A stretch of DNA of 50,925 nucleotides from an uncultured Acidimicrobiales bacterium (GTDB lineage Bacteria > Actinomycetota > Acidimicrobiia > Acidimicrobiales > Aldehydirespiratoraceae). Shown in pieces: positions 1 to 8,796 of the stretch. The position numbers and the translations under genes were made by a program. Under the pieces are notes generated by a model that had not been told where the DNA came from, ran no database searches, and saw only the letters and a program-made list of their open reading frames with translations. Location of the stretch: NCBI GenBank assembly GCA_905480195.1, contig CAJQPN010000030.1, positions 1 through 50,925 of the forward strand. Direction: 5' to 3'. Within the stretch, counting starts at the first letter, position 1. Every line of letters starts with the position of its first letter.

Positions 1-545
1 GCGAGGTGGGCCGGGGCGACACCTTGCTCCTCGGCCGCCACGACGTACAGAGCGAGAATCGGCAACACGGCACCGTTCATGGTCATCGACACGGTCATCT
101 GATCAAGCGGGATGCCGTTGAACAGTTGCCGCATGTCGAGGATCGAGTCGATCGCCACCCCTGCCATACCGACGTCACCGGTCACCCGCGGATTGTCGGA
201 GTCGTATCCCCGGTGGGTTGCGAGGTCGAATGCGATCGAGAGGCCTTTCTGGCCGGCTGCGAGGTTGCGGCGATAGAAGGCGTTGGATTCCTCGGCCGTC
301 GAGAACCCGGCGTACTGACGGATCGTCCACGGCTGGTTGACGTACATCGTCGGATATGGACCGCGAACAAAGGGCGACAACCCGGGAAAGGTCGCTGGGA
401 AGCCGAGGTCGGCGATGGCCGCAGCGTCGAGCGAGACAGGAATGTCAATGCCTTCAGGCGTGGACCACGCAGCAGCCGAATCGGCGGCGGGTGGGGCAGC
501 CGCCTTCGGCAGCGCCAGACTCGAGAAGTCGGGGATCGAACTCAT
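1..545 (-). CDS. mutB: methylmalonyl-CoA mutase large subunit, N-terminal part
   Basis: The gene runs off the left edge, so only about 181 N-terminal residues are visible. They show the family signature [20 protein letters not shown] followed by [20 protein letters not shown] and [12 protein letters not shown], which belong to the catalytic TIM-barrel entry of adenosylcobalamin-dependent methylmalonyl-CoA mutase. The enzyme interconverts (R)-methylmalonyl-CoA and succinyl-CoA in the cytoplasm, the last step of propionyl-CoA disposal. The ATG at 545 overlaps the stop of a small membrane-protein ORF (ATGA), which itself overlaps the small-subunit gene, so all three should be co-translated. The C-terminal B12 domain lies outside the window. 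Confidence 0.93.
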   Translation of the reverse strand, partial: MSSIPDFSSLALPKAAAPPAADSAAAWSTPEGIDIPVSLDAAAIADLGFPATFPGLSPFVRGPYPTMYVNQPWTIRQYAGFSTAEESNAFYRRNLAAGQKGLSIAFDLATHRGYDSDNPRVTGDVGMAGVAIDSILDMRQLFNGIPLDQMTVSMTMNGAVLPILALYVVAAEEQGVAPAHL

Positions 546-709
546 GCGTCACTCCGTTGCGCTGCACCGTTCAAAAGCGCAGCACATCCGACCAAGTACA
601 GGGCCCCACCGAACGCAAGCCACCAGTCGCCGGTAGCGATGCCGACGACGGTGAAGACGAATGATCCACCGACGAAAAATATCCAGCCGATCTTCTCGCT
701 TGCGCCCAT
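542..709 (-). CDS. small two-helix membrane protein between mutA and mutB (55 aa)
   Basis: This 56-codon frame starts with ATG at 709, overlapping the mutA stop by one base (TGATG), and ends with a TGA that overlaps the mutB ATG (ATGA). It begins [15 protein letters not shown]. It has two hydrophobic stretches, roughly residues 8-26 and 30-47, separated by a short GDWW turn, and a short polar tail ending QRSDA. I recognise no family. The exact coupling on both sides is strong evidence that it is translated. A role tied to the mutase, for example membrane tethering, is only a hypothesis. It is easily missed by annotation because of its length. Confidence 0.72.
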   Translation of the reverse strand: MGASEKIGWIFFVGGSFVFTVVGIATGDWWLAFGGALYLVGCAALLNGAAQRSDA

Positions 710-2487
710 CAGTCGAGCCCCAGTCGCTCATGAAGATCGCCGAGTGCACGCAAGACGTCGACACCGAGGTAAAGGAAGGCATCAACGCCGGCCGATTCGA
801 GATCGGCCCGCAGGTCAGCAGGATTCCCGGCGAGGGCCACGAACGACGCGCCGGCGTCCTTGAGTGCTGTGACGGTGGCGGCGGCGCGTTCGGCGTACAC
901 GGCATCGGACGAACAAACGACGGCAATGGAGGACCCCGATGCCTCGAATCGCGCCGCAGCCTCGATCGGTGAGGCGGCGCCGTCGCCGTCACCGCCGTCG
1001 ACCGAGAGCCCACCCACGGCCAAGAAGTTGGAGATCCACGCCGAGCGTGCGGTGTGCTCGGCCATGGGACCGAGGGTGGCCAAATGCACGATCGGATCGA
1101 CTCCAGCCGACCGAGATCGATCAGCTGCGTCGCGCAGCGCCTCAAAGGGAGCAGCGGGACGTCGCATTGGGAACTCGCCGTGACCTCCGCCCTTTACCGT
1201 GGGCGCCACCGGGCCGGTGTCGGGGAACTCCGACACACCAGTGACCGGTTCGCGTCGGGTCGCGAGCTGGCCGAGACGCAACTCCCACGATGCCCGTGTT
1301 GCGTTGGCGACGACACCCGATTCGAGCACTGCCGGCATGCCGCCAGCGACCTCGACATCCTGGAATGCCGCCCAACCCGCCTCGAGTAGCCGCTGCGTGA
1401 GCGACTCGACGAAAGCGGACCCCGCAGCCGGGTCGACCAAGCGGTTGATGCCGGATTCGTCGATCAGCAGGTGATGGATGTTGCGGGCGTTGCGGCGAGC
1501 GAGTGCAGAATCCGAGCCGTCGAACGGCAGAACGGTCACTGCGTCAGCTCCACCGACCCCCGCAGCGAAAGCGGCGGTGGTCGACCGCAGGATGTTCACG
1601 GCCGTATCACGCTGCGAAAACATCGACGCCGACGTGACCGCATGGAACCTTGACGCCGCACCAGGGGCTCCGGATGCGGCGAGTACCGCCGACCACAACG
1701 TGCGGGCGGCGCGCAGGCGGGCGATCGTCAGGAACTGATCGGCGTCGGCCGCAACCCGAAAGCCGATTGTGGCGGCGGCACGTTCGACCGTGAGTCCGGC
1801 ATCCTCCAGGGCTCGGAGCATGGCAACACCCGTCGCCAACATCCAGCCGAGTTCCTGCACTTCGTCAGCCCCTGCATCGACGTAGCGGGTCGTGTCGACG
1901 GTGCAGGCGACGACCTGCGGGTGCGACGTGGCGATCGATGCCGCATAGGCAGCGCACGCCGCGATGTCGGCCATCGATCCGCTGCGCGCGAACGCGCCGA
2001 TCGGGTCGAGTCCGAGCCAACTGCGGCAGGCCGTCGCGTTGCCGCCCTCGTCGAGCAATGCAACCAGTGCCTTCGCTGCATCGAGATCGGCATGCGGGGC
2101 GAGTACGACCGGCGCGATGTCGAGGAGAACACCCTCGAGTGCCTGACGCAACGTGTCGAGCGTCCACGAGGTGGCCGAGCGACCGAGCTCGATCGACGTG
2201 ACGCCGTGTTCAAGGTCGTCCAGCACTTTCGCTGCGCACGCAGCTGGGTGGGTCGCTTCGTGATGCTGGCGGATGTCCCACCCGTACGCCACGCGATGTG
2301 GATCGGCAGGAAGCAATGCGACTGCCGACCCCGGTTCGTAAAGCGGTTGGATGTCAAGACCGCCACGCGTCCGGCCCACCAGTACCTTCTCGAACAACGC
2401 TCCTTGGAGCACCCCGTCGACTGCGTTGCGCCACTCGGCAGCGGTGGCCGCCACGTCGTCGAGTCGGAAACGGTCGTCACTCGTCAT
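709..2487 (-). CDS. mutA: methylmalonyl-CoA mutase small subunit
   Basis: 592 residues, the usual size for the non-catalytic small subunit of heterodimeric methylmalonyl-CoA mutase. The N-terminal two thirds are a mutase-like barrel. The C-terminal part (about 460-590) has the B12-binding Rossmann-like fold, but I see no DxHxxG cobalamin-ligand motif, as expected for this subunit. I chose the ATG at 2487 (MTSDDRFRL) because a TAGATT -10 hexamer lies exactly 7 nt upstream, implying a leaderless mRNA. Alternative starts lie 6 and 9 nt further upstream but overlap or abut that hexamer. It is divergent from an amidohydrolase-fold gene and leads a three-gene operon. Confidence 0.92.
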   Translation of the reverse strand: MTSDDRFRLDDVAATAAEWRNAVDGVLQGALFEKVLVGRTRGGLDIQPLYEPGSAVALLPADPHRVAYGWDIRQHHEATHPAACAAKVLDDLEHGVTSIELGRSATSWTLDTLRQALEGVLLDIAPVVLAPHADLDAAKALVALLDEGGNATACRSWLGLDPIGAFARSGSMADIAACAAYAASIATSHPQVVACTVDTTRYVDAGADEVQELGWMLATGVAMLRALEDAGLTVERAAATIGFRVAADADQFLTIARLRAARTLWSAVLAASGAPGAASRFHAVTSASMFSQRDTAVNILRSTTAAFAAGVGGADAVTVLPFDGSDSALARRNARNIHHLLIDESGINRLVDPAAGSAFVESLTQRLLEAGWAAFQDVEVAGGMPAVLESGVVANATRASWELRLGQLATRREPVTGVSEFPDTGPVAPTVKGGGHGEFPMRRPAAPFEALRDAADRSRSAGVDPIVHLATLGPMAEHTARSAWISNFLAVGGLSVDGGDGDGAASPIEAAARFEASGSSIAVVCSSDAVYAERAAATVTALKDAGASFVALAGNPADLRADLESAGVDAFLYLGVDVLRALGDLHERLGLD

Positions 2488-2494
2488 CGCCATC

Positions 2495-2500
2495 AATCTA
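2495..2500 (-). promoter_or_regulatory. -10 hexamer TAGATT for mutA, leaderless spacing
   Basis: TAGATT on the minus strand ends 7 nt before the ATG at 2487. This spacing puts the transcription start at or next to the start codon. No Shine-Dalgarno is evident. Confidence 0.5.
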
Positions 2501-2594
2501 GGGGGCTCGCTGTCGGTCCCGAAGTCAGAACGGCGCGAGCTGTCGACGGGCTCAGAAGTCCGAGCGCCATTCGCAAGGCCGATAAACAGCCCAG

Positions 2595-2600
2595 TACCGT
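2595..2600 (+). promoter_or_regulatory. -10 hexamer TACCGT, leaderless spacing
   Basis: TACCGT ends 7 nt before the ATG at 2608. The same hexamer recurs before several other first-of-operon genes here. No clear -35 box is visible. Confidence 0.5.
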
Positions 2601-2607
2601 CACCGCT

Positions 2608-3471
2608 ATGGCTCTACCCACCGGAATCGGTGTCATCGACACGATGATCGGCTTTCCCGACCGAGACTTCGCCGTCTACGACTTCATCCGTGACCAACTC
2701 AAGGACCAGGAGTCGACCAACTTCGAGTTTCCGGTTGAGTACATGTTCAAGAACGTGCCGAAGGAGCTGTACGGCACAGAGACGGATCCAATCGAGGTCA
2801 CCCTGGGCGAGATGGACCGGTTTGGGATCGAGATCGGGCTCATCGGCTGCGAAAGCGAGCAATCGCAGCGTGCGCTGACCGAGCATCCCGAGCGGTTCGT
2901 TGCGATGGCCAACGCCGACCCCAATGACGTGATGGGCGAGGTCCGCAAGATCCGCCGACTCAAGGACGAATGGGACATTCGAGCGGTTGGCACCTTTCCA
3001 GTCGGTTGTACCCCGCAGGTCGACATCGGCGACGCGAAGTACTACCCGATTTACGCAACCTGCTGTGAGCTCGACGTCCCGATCTTCGTCTGCGCCGGTG
3101 TGCCGGGTCCGCGCTTACCAATGAAGCCTCAACTGGTCGAGCAGATCGATCAGGTGATGTATGACTTCCCCGAACTGGTCTTCGTGACGCGGCACGGCTG
3201 CGAGCCGTGGGACGACCTGATGGTCAAACTCATGCTCAAATGGCCGGGCCTGCACTACTCGACCTCAGCGTTTGCTCCCAAGTACTACCCGCAATCGATC
3301 ATCGACTACGCCAACACCCGAGGTGCCGACAAAATCATCTACGCCGGCTACTTCCCGATGGGTCTGTCGCTCGAACGCATCATGAGTGACATGGAGCAGG
3401 TGCCGTTCAACGACGACGTCTGGCCGAAGTTTCTCCGCGACAACGCTGCTCGAATCCTTCGTCTGAACTGA
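2608..3471 (+). CDS. amidohydrolase-fold protein (amidohydrolase_2 like), metal site degenerate
   Basis: 287 residues, start fixed by TACCGT 7 nt upstream of the ATG; the frame stays open far upstream, but that part is shadow of mutA. The fold resembles the ACMSD/amidohydrolase_2 family: an N-terminal VIDTMIGF, a central VTRHGCEPW and a C-terminal IIYAGYFPMG. In active family members these positions normally read HxH, HxG and an SD motif. Here the HxH is DTM and the C-terminal Asp is absent, so the usual metal site appears lost. A paralogue with the same changes lies at 33473-34373. Its substrate is unknown. It is convergent with an acyl-CoA synthetase, with only 6 bp between the stops. Confidence 0.8.
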   Translation: MALPTGIGVIDTMIGFPDRDFAVYDFIRDQLKDQESTNFEFPVEYMFKNVPKELYGTETDPIEVTLGEMDRFGIEIGLIGCESEQSQRALTEHPERFVAMANADPNDVMGEVRKIRRLKDEWDIRAVGTFPVGCTPQVDIGDAKYYPIYATCCELDVPIFVCAGVPGPRLPMKPQLVEQIDQVMYDFPELVFVTRHGCEPWDDLMVKLMLKWPGLHYSTSAFAPKYYPQSIIDYANTRGADKIIYAGYFPMGLSLERIMSDMEQVPFNDDVWPKFLRDNAARILRLN

Positions 3472-3477
3472 ACCCGG

Positions 3478-5028
3478 TCAGATCGAACGCCCAGCAGCTG
3501 CCCAGTACTCGTCTTTCAGCAGCCGCTTGTACAGCTTGCCCGTCGGATGGCGCGGCAGTTCCTCGCGGAAGTCAACCGACCGGGGGCATTTCACATCGGC
3601 CAGATGTTCCTTGGTGTAGGCAATGAGCTCGCGAGCGAGCGCCGCAGCTGCCGCGTCGTCTGCCGGCATCTCGGCCGGCTGGACCACCGCCTTCACTTCC
3701 TCCCCGAAATCGTCGTTCGGCACGCCGAACACTGCGACATCGATGACTTTGGGGTGCATGGTGAGCACGTCTTCGGTCTCCTGGGGGTACACGTTCACCC
3801 CGCCGGTGATGATCATGTACGCCTTGCGATCGGTCAGATACAGGAACCCGTCGTCGTCGACCCGACCGACGTCACCAAGGGTCGACCAGCCGTTCGCAAG
3901 GCGTGACGATGCCGTCTTCTCCGGATCGCCGTGGTATTCGAATTGGGCGTCGGACTCGAAGTAGATCGTCCCTTCCTCCCCGACGGGGAGCTCCTGACCT
4001 TCTTCGCTCATGATGTGGATGATGCCGGTGACCGCCACGCCCACGGTGCCGGGGTGGGCGAGCCACTGTTCGCTGTTGCAATAGACGAACCCGTTGCCTT
4101 CGGTGCCTGCGTAGTACTCGTGGATGATCGGGCCCCACCAGTCGATCATCTTGTGCTTCACGTCGACGGGGCAAGGCGCAGCGGCGTGGATACACGCCTG
4201 CAGCGACGAGACGTCGTACTGCTCGCGGACCGCATCGTCGAGCTTGAGCATGCGGACGAACATCGTGGGAACGACTTGCGAAACCGTGATCTGATAGTCC
4301 TGGAGAAAACGGAGGTACGCCTCGGGGTCGAACTTTTCCATCACGTAGCTCGTGCCGCCCGTGGTTTGGATGCCGAGATTGAAGCGGAGCGGAGCAGCGT
4401 GGTACAGCGGCGCCGGCGACAGGTAGCGACTGTCTTCGCTGAAGCCGAACAGCAGCGCGCCGAGCGTGGCGACACTGCTGTCACCCTGCTCGAGCGGTGC
4501 TGGTTCGGTCGACGGGAGTACCCCTTTCGGACGGCCGGTCGTGCCAGAGCTGTAGAGCATGTCGCGCCCGGCAACCCGGTTCTTGAGCGGCTCAGGCGAT
4601 GCGTTGGCGATCGCCTCCTCGTAGCTGTCGTAGCCTTCTAGCGGCCCACCCATCGAAAGGCGTAGCTCGACGTTCGGCATTTGCTCGAGGAGTTCTGCAG
4701 CCTGAGCGGCCTTGTGCGGGCTGGTGATGAAGACCTTCGCGCCACAGTTGTCGATGATGTAGGCCATCTCCTCGGTGGTGAGTCGACTGCTCATGGCGGT
4801 GTAGATCACGCCGGCGTAGATGGCCCCCCAGCACAACGCGAGGAAATTGACGTTGTTCTCGAGACAGAACGCGATGTGGTCACCCGGCTGCAAGCCGATG
4901 TCGCGGAAGACGTTCGACGCTCGGTTCGCGTGTTCGTCGAGTTGGGCATAGGTGAGGGTCTCACCCGTCTCCGCCATCACGATGGCGGGATGGTCGGGGC
5001 GAGCGGCGGCGTGTGCTCCGGGATACAT
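3478..5028 (-). CDS. acyl-CoA synthetase (FadD-like, AMP-forming)
   Basis: 516 residues of the ANL adenylate-forming family, which activates a carboxylic acid to acyl-AMP and then acyl-CoA. Visible motifs are the P-loop-like YSSGTTGRPKGV, the YYAGTEG adenine-site motif, TLGDVGRVDDDG and the C-terminal PRHPTGKLYKR lysine region. I chose the start at 5028 because MYPGAHAAARPDHPAIV is the typical beginning of this FadD group and lies 25 nt after the upstream SDR stop; an in-frame start at 5070 would overlap that SDR. It probably forms an operon with the SDR. Substrate class (fatty, aromatic or sterol side-chain acid) cannot be told from the sequence. Confidence 0.9.
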   Translation of the reverse strand: MYPGAHAAARPDHPAIVMAETGETLTYAQLDEHANRASNVFRDIGLQPGDHIAFCLENNVNFLALCWGAIYAGVIYTAMSSRLTTEEMAYIIDNCGAKVFITSPHKAAQAAELLEQMPNVELRLSMGGPLEGYDSYEEAIANASPEPLKNRVAGRDMLYSSGTTGRPKGVLPSTEPAPLEQGDSSVATLGALLFGFSEDSRYLSPAPLYHAAPLRFNLGIQTTGGTSYVMEKFDPEAYLRFLQDYQITVSQVVPTMFVRMLKLDDAVREQYDVSSLQACIHAAAPCPVDVKHKMIDWWGPIIHEYYAGTEGNGFVYCNSEQWLAHPGTVGVAVTGIIHIMSEEGQELPVGEEGTIYFESDAQFEYHGDPEKTASSRLANGWSTLGDVGRVDDDGFLYLTDRKAYMIITGGVNVYPQETEDVLTMHPKVIDVAVFGVPNDDFGEEVKAVVQPAEMPADDAAAAALARELIAYTKEHLADVKCPRSVDFREELPRHPTGKLYKRLLKDEYWAAAGRSI

Positions 5029-5053
5029 GGCGAGCAACGTACTCGCCGCGACG

Positions 5054-5848
5054 TCACACCGTGAAGCCACCGTCGACGTCGAGGTGTTGGCCGGTTATGA
5101 ACCGAGCCCGCTCGGAGGCGAGGAAGCAGACCGCTTCGGCGATGTCGGTCGCCGACCCGAACCGCCGCAGCGCGATGTTGGCTCGAGCCGCGTCGAGCGC
5201 TGTGTCGTCGAGGTCGCCGTTGGCGATGAGCCGCTCGGCCATCCCATCGAGCAACATCCCTGGCCCGACGATGTTGGCCCGAACGCCAAACCGGCCTTCC
5301 TCGGCAGCGATACCGCGCACTGCAGCCTCGACAGCCGCCTTCGGGACAGATGACAGGCCGTCACGAACGGGATAGCGGCGGTTGGCTGCAGTGGTGACAG
5401 CCACGATCGATCCTTCGCTCTGGCGGAGGTGAGGCAGGGCCGGGGCGGCGACGGCGAAGAAACCCGCTGCGTCGATGTCGAGCTGCTCGCGCATCTCCGA
5501 TGCCGTCACCTTTGACAGGTGCTTTTGGGGAACATGCGGACCGGCTGCGTACACGAGGGTGTGAATCCCTCCGGCAGCCTCAGCGATCGCGTCAATCGCC
5601 TGCTCGCAACCCTCATGGTTGCGAAGATCGAGGCCAATCGTCCACGCCTGCCTGCCGAACTCGGAAACCGAAACGGCCAGATCGACGGCCGCTTCCTCGT
5701 TGTGCAGATAGGTGAACGCAACATCACTCCCTCTAGCTGCAAACGAGTGGACGATCGCAGCTCCGAGTCCGCCGCTGCCGCCTACAACGAAGGCGGCACC
5801 TCGGCGGCTCGTGAAATCGTCGGAGAGGTCGAGGCCGTGCTCGGTCAT
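5054..5848 (-). CDS. short-chain dehydrogenase/reductase family protein with altered active site
   Basis: 264 residues with the SDR Rossmann motif VVGGSGGLG near the N-terminus and a C-terminal FITGQHLDVDGGFTV typical of the FabG-like group. The usual catalytic YxxxK is not visible: the stretch reads SSVPKAA, so the Tyr position is Ser, while the Lys is retained. It may be an atypical or inactive reductase. I chose the ATG at 5848 (MTEHGLDLSDDF); an in-frame GTG at 5914 would add 22 residues that look non-SDR. It lies 25 nt upstream of the acyl-CoA synthetase on the same strand, so shared lipid or aromatic acid metabolism is likely. Confidence 0.85.
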   Translation of the reverse strand: MTEHGLDLSDDFTSRRGAAFVVGGSGGLGAAIVHSFAARGSDVAFTYLHNEEAAVDLAVSVSEFGRQAWTIGLDLRNHEGCEQAIDAIAEAAGGIHTLVYAAGPHVPQKHLSKVTASEMREQLDIDAAGFFAVAAPALPHLRQSEGSIVAVTTAANRRYPVRDGLSSVPKAAVEAAVRGIAAEEGRFGVRANIVGPGMLLDGMAERLIANGDLDDTALDAARANIALRRFGSATDIAEAVCFLASERARFITGQHLDVDGGFTV

Positions 5849-5947
5849 GGCGTAAGCGTGGCGCAAACGACCGACCCATGCGAGTCGCCACGTTGCGAAT
5901 CCGGCGATCGTCACGGATCTATCGGGTGACCAAGGGTGGCGACGAGG

Positions 5948-6466
5948 TCAGCTGTGAGCTGGCCTGACGACTTGGGTGATCACCTCAATCCCGATCTCAC
6001 CGGGATTGTCGATCTCGACGTCGCGACGCTCGATCTCGGTCGCACCAACCTTCTCGGCGACGCGGGCGCTGGCGACGTTGGCGGCGTCGAAGCGGATCTC
6101 GACCCGCCCGATATCGGGCAGCGTCCATGCCGCCTCGACGCAGGCACGCGCGGCCTCGGTGGCGTACCCGCGCCCAGTTCGATCGCTGCGGATCCAGTAG
6201 CCAATTTCGATCGCGCCTGGTCCGACCCGTCGAACCAGCGCACAACCACCGACCAATTCGTCGGTTGCCCTCTCGATCACATGAAACGTGTGGCTCTTGT
6301 CGGTCTCCCACTCCTGCAACGAGCGAGCGACGAACTCGTGGAAATGGGCTGCGGTCGAGATCTCGGGACGAGCCCAGTCCATGAACTGCTCGAGTTCGGG
6401 CAGGCTGGCAATGACCGCCTCGGAGAGGGCGGTGACACGACCGGTGACGACCTTGTCCAGCCGCAA
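5948..6466 (-). CDS. GNAT family N-acetyltransferase (RimJ/RimL-like)
   Basis: About 172 residues. The acetyl-CoA-binding signature RTGRGYATEAARACVEAAW and the following DAANVASARVAEKVGATE (motif A/B of the RimJ/RimL-like group) are clear. Family proteins usually begin with a TERLxLR strand. Here the in-frame upstream codons read RPAERLVTERLRLD, so translation may start slightly before the TTG at 6466, overlapping or abutting the stop of the molybdopterin oxidoreductase, with which it is probably co-transcribed. The acceptor substrate is unknown. Confidence 0.85.
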   Translation of the reverse strand: MRLDKVVTGRVTALSEAVIASLPELEQFMDWARPEISTAAHFHEFVARSLQEWETDKSHTFHVIERATDELVGGCALVRRVGPGAIEIGYWIRSDRTGRGYATEAARACVEAAWTLPDIGRVEIRFDAANVASARVAEKVGATEIERRDVEIDNPGEIGIEVITQVVRPAHS

Positions 6467-6503
6467 CCGCTCGGTGACAAGCCGTTCAGCCGGGCGATGG
6501 ACG

Positions 6504-8759
6504 TCAGGCAGGAGCGACCTCGACGGGAATCCCGTTGAGCACGCTTGTGCCCGAAACCGGATCGAGTGCTACTGGGTCGGTGAGCACGTTCGAGTTCACG
6601 CCTGCGTTCGCGGCTGCCACCGTCATTCGTGCACCGCTTCGTCCATGCCCCCAGCCGTGCGGCAACGACACGACGCCGGGCATCATGACGTCGGTGACCT
6701 CGACATCGACAGTGAGTTCACCGACCCGGCTTCTGATCGCTGCTCGGCCGCCGTCGATGAGTCCGAGGCCGGTGGCGTCGGCAGGGTTGACCTGCAGCGT
6801 GCAACGAGGCTTGCCCTTCACCAACACGTTGACGTTGTGCATCCAGGAGTTGTTCGACCGCAGGTGGCGTCGTCCTATGAGGCGAAGCCGGTCATCGGCT
6901 GCCCATTCGACGGCGCGCGCTTCGAGGCGAGCGAGCTCGTCAAGGAACGGACCAGCCCACAGATCAATCCGTTTCTCTTCCGTGTCCAAGGCGGCTGGGA
7001 GGCGAGGCCCGAGTGGTCCGAGATCGATGCCATGAGGATTGGTGCGGAGCTTTTCGACCGACAAGCCGTCGGGGTTGGCACCGAAGCCGTCCCCGTACGG
7101 CCCGGTTCGAATCAGCGCGTCAAGGACCCGTTCGGCTCCGCTCTCACCGGTGATCATGGCAGCCAGCTGGTCTTCGTTGCGTCCTTCGACCGGACTGCCT
7201 TCGGCGCGCACGTCGTTGCCAAGGATCTGACGGACGAGCTGATCGTGAACGACGTTCGGATCGCTTTCACCCATGCCCGCCACGATCATCGAGAGACGGG
7301 CGATGATGTCGTCCTCACCGGGTTGGTCCGTTTCGAACACCACGGGCGAGAAGTTCGCAACGTTGCGGATCGACAGGTTGTAGAAGCCGATGTCGAAGTG
7401 GTCCTTCTCGAGCGGTGAACCCGGCGGAAGGATCACATCGGCATGGCGTGTCGTCTCGTTCAGGTAGATGTCGACGCTGACCATCGCCTCAAGTGACGCG
7501 AAGGCCTCGTCCATTCGGTCACCGTCAGGGCAAGACAGGACCGGGTTGCCGGCGACGGTGAACATCATCTTGAGCTGGCCATCGCCAGGTTCGAGGATCT
7601 CATCGGGCAGATCACCGACCGGAAGTTCGCCTTGGACTTCAGGGTTGCCGTTGACCCGACTGCTCCACCGGCCGACCCGGTAGGGGCGACCTTTGCGGTT
7701 GGGTCGAACCCGCTCCACGGCTGAGTGCGGGAACATCGATCCGCCAGGCTCGTCGAGGTTGCCGGTGAGGATTGCAATGACGTCGATCAGCCAGGTGGTG
7801 AGCGTGCCGAACTCGACGGTGGTGGTACCGATCCTGCCGTGTACCGCTGCAGTCGCAGCGGCCGCGATCTCGTCGGCCAATGCTCGGATCGTGTTGGCGT
7901 CGATACCGGTGATCGTCGCTGCCGCGTCGGGCGAGAACGGTTCGACCGCGGCGTGGAGCTGATCGAATCCATCGACGAACGCTGCGACCCGACCCATCGA
8001 GACCTGGTCGGTAGCGATCAGGTGATGGGCGAGCGCCGCGAGCAGGACCGCATCAGTGCCGGGACGGATACGGATGTGCTGGTCGGCAGCTTCGGCGGTG
8101 CGTGTACGAGCAGGGTCGATCACGATCACGCGGCCGCCTCGTGCGCTCACCGCCTCGATGCGATCGGGGTAGCCCGGAGCGGTGCAGATGCTGCCGTTTG
8201 ACACGAACGGGTTGGTCCCGAGCAGGACCAGAAGATCGGTGCGGTCCATGTCGGGGACCGGCATGCGGAGCCCATTGCCGTACAGGTAGCCCGATGCGAC
8301 GTGTCTGGGCATCTGGTCGACTGTGCTCGCCGAGAACATCGAACGGCTGCCGATCGACTTGAGGAAGATACGCGAGTGGGTATTCCAGCCGAGATTGTGG
8401 GCATTGGGGTTTCCGAGATAGACGCCGACGGCTTCGTTGCCGTGGGCCTCGCGGACGGCGGCGAGTTTTTCTGCAACGACAGCGAACGCCTCGTCCCACT
8501 CGACCTCGTCGAAAATCGGTGCCCCGGCGGCATTGAATCCTCGCCGCACGACCGGTTTACGAAGACGATCCGGATCCTCGTAGAGCTGTTTGAGCGTCGA
8601 TCCCTTCGGGCAGATGAAGCCCTTCGAGAAGACGTCGTCCTGGTCTCCACGGATGCGCTTCACCGCACCGTCCTCGATCTCAATCTGGAGGCCACAGGTG
8701 GCCTCGCAGAGCGGACAGGTGCGAAACACGATTCGATCAGGGGGCACGGCGTCGCTCAT
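6504..8759 (-). CDS. molybdopterin oxidoreductase, stand-alone (formate dehydrogenase/nitrate reductase family)
   Basis: 751 residues. The N-terminus carries a [4Fe-4S] motif CPLCEATCG followed about 30 residues later by CPKG. The body has the bis-MGD family features (LGTNPFVSNGS, DPARTRTAEAADQHI) and the C-terminal molydopterin-binding domain (PHGWGHG). In the segment where Cys, Sec or Ser commonly ligates Mo, I read SASTVDQMPRHV, with no Cys, so the Mo ligand is unclear. No electron-transfer or membrane subunit is adjacent; a soluble enzyme using a small redox partner is inferred. I chose the ATG at 8759; one at 8768 is equally possible. Downstream is a GNAT gene. Confidence 0.88.
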   Translation of the reverse strand: MSDAVPPDRIVFRTCPLCEATCGLQIEIEDGAVKRIRGDQDDVFSKGFICPKGSTLKQLYEDPDRLRKPVVRRGFNAAGAPIFDEVEWDEAFAVVAEKLAAVREAHGNEAVGVYLGNPNAHNLGWNTHSRIFLKSIGSRSMFSASTVDQMPRHVASGYLYGNGLRMPVPDMDRTDLLVLLGTNPFVSNGSICTAPGYPDRIEAVSARGGRVIVIDPARTRTAEAADQHIRIRPGTDAVLLAALAHHLIATDQVSMGRVAAFVDGFDQLHAAVEPFSPDAAATITGIDANTIRALADEIAAAATAAVHGRIGTTTVEFGTLTTWLIDVIAILTGNLDEPGGSMFPHSAVERVRPNRKGRPYRVGRWSSRVNGNPEVQGELPVGDLPDEILEPGDGQLKMMFTVAGNPVLSCPDGDRMDEAFASLEAMVSVDIYLNETTRHADVILPPGSPLEKDHFDIGFYNLSIRNVANFSPVVFETDQPGEDDIIARLSMIVAGMGESDPNVVHDQLVRQILGNDVRAEGSPVEGRNEDQLAAMITGESGAERVLDALIRTGPYGDGFGANPDGLSVEKLRTNPHGIDLGPLGPRLPAALDTEEKRIDLWAGPFLDELARLEARAVEWAADDRLRLIGRRHLRSNNSWMHNVNVLVKGKPRCTLQVNPADATGLGLIDGGRAAIRSRVGELTVDVEVTDVMMPGVVSLPHGWGHGRSGARMTVAAANAGVNSNVLTDPVALDPVSGTSVLNGIPVEVAPA

Positions 8760-8782
8760 GGAACCCATCGTTGCAGGTGAAG

Positions 8783-8788
8783 TACCGT
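8783..8788 (+). promoter_or_regulatory. -10 hexamer TACCGT, leaderless spacing
   Basis: TACCGT ends 8 nt before the ATG at 8797, within the 37-bp gap to the divergent molybdopterin oxidoreductase. Confidence 0.5.
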
Positions 8789-8796
8789 TGCGCCGC

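Noticed and set aside
1921-2607. Long N-terminal extension of the amidohydrolase-fold gene frame
   Set aside because: It lies entirely over the mutA N-terminus, is Arg-rich, and the paralogue starts at the equivalent internal Met.
7104-7113. GGTTCGAATC, resembling a tRNA T-loop
   Set aside because: It sits in the molybdopterin oxidoreductase coding sequence, and no acceptor or anticodon stems fit around it.
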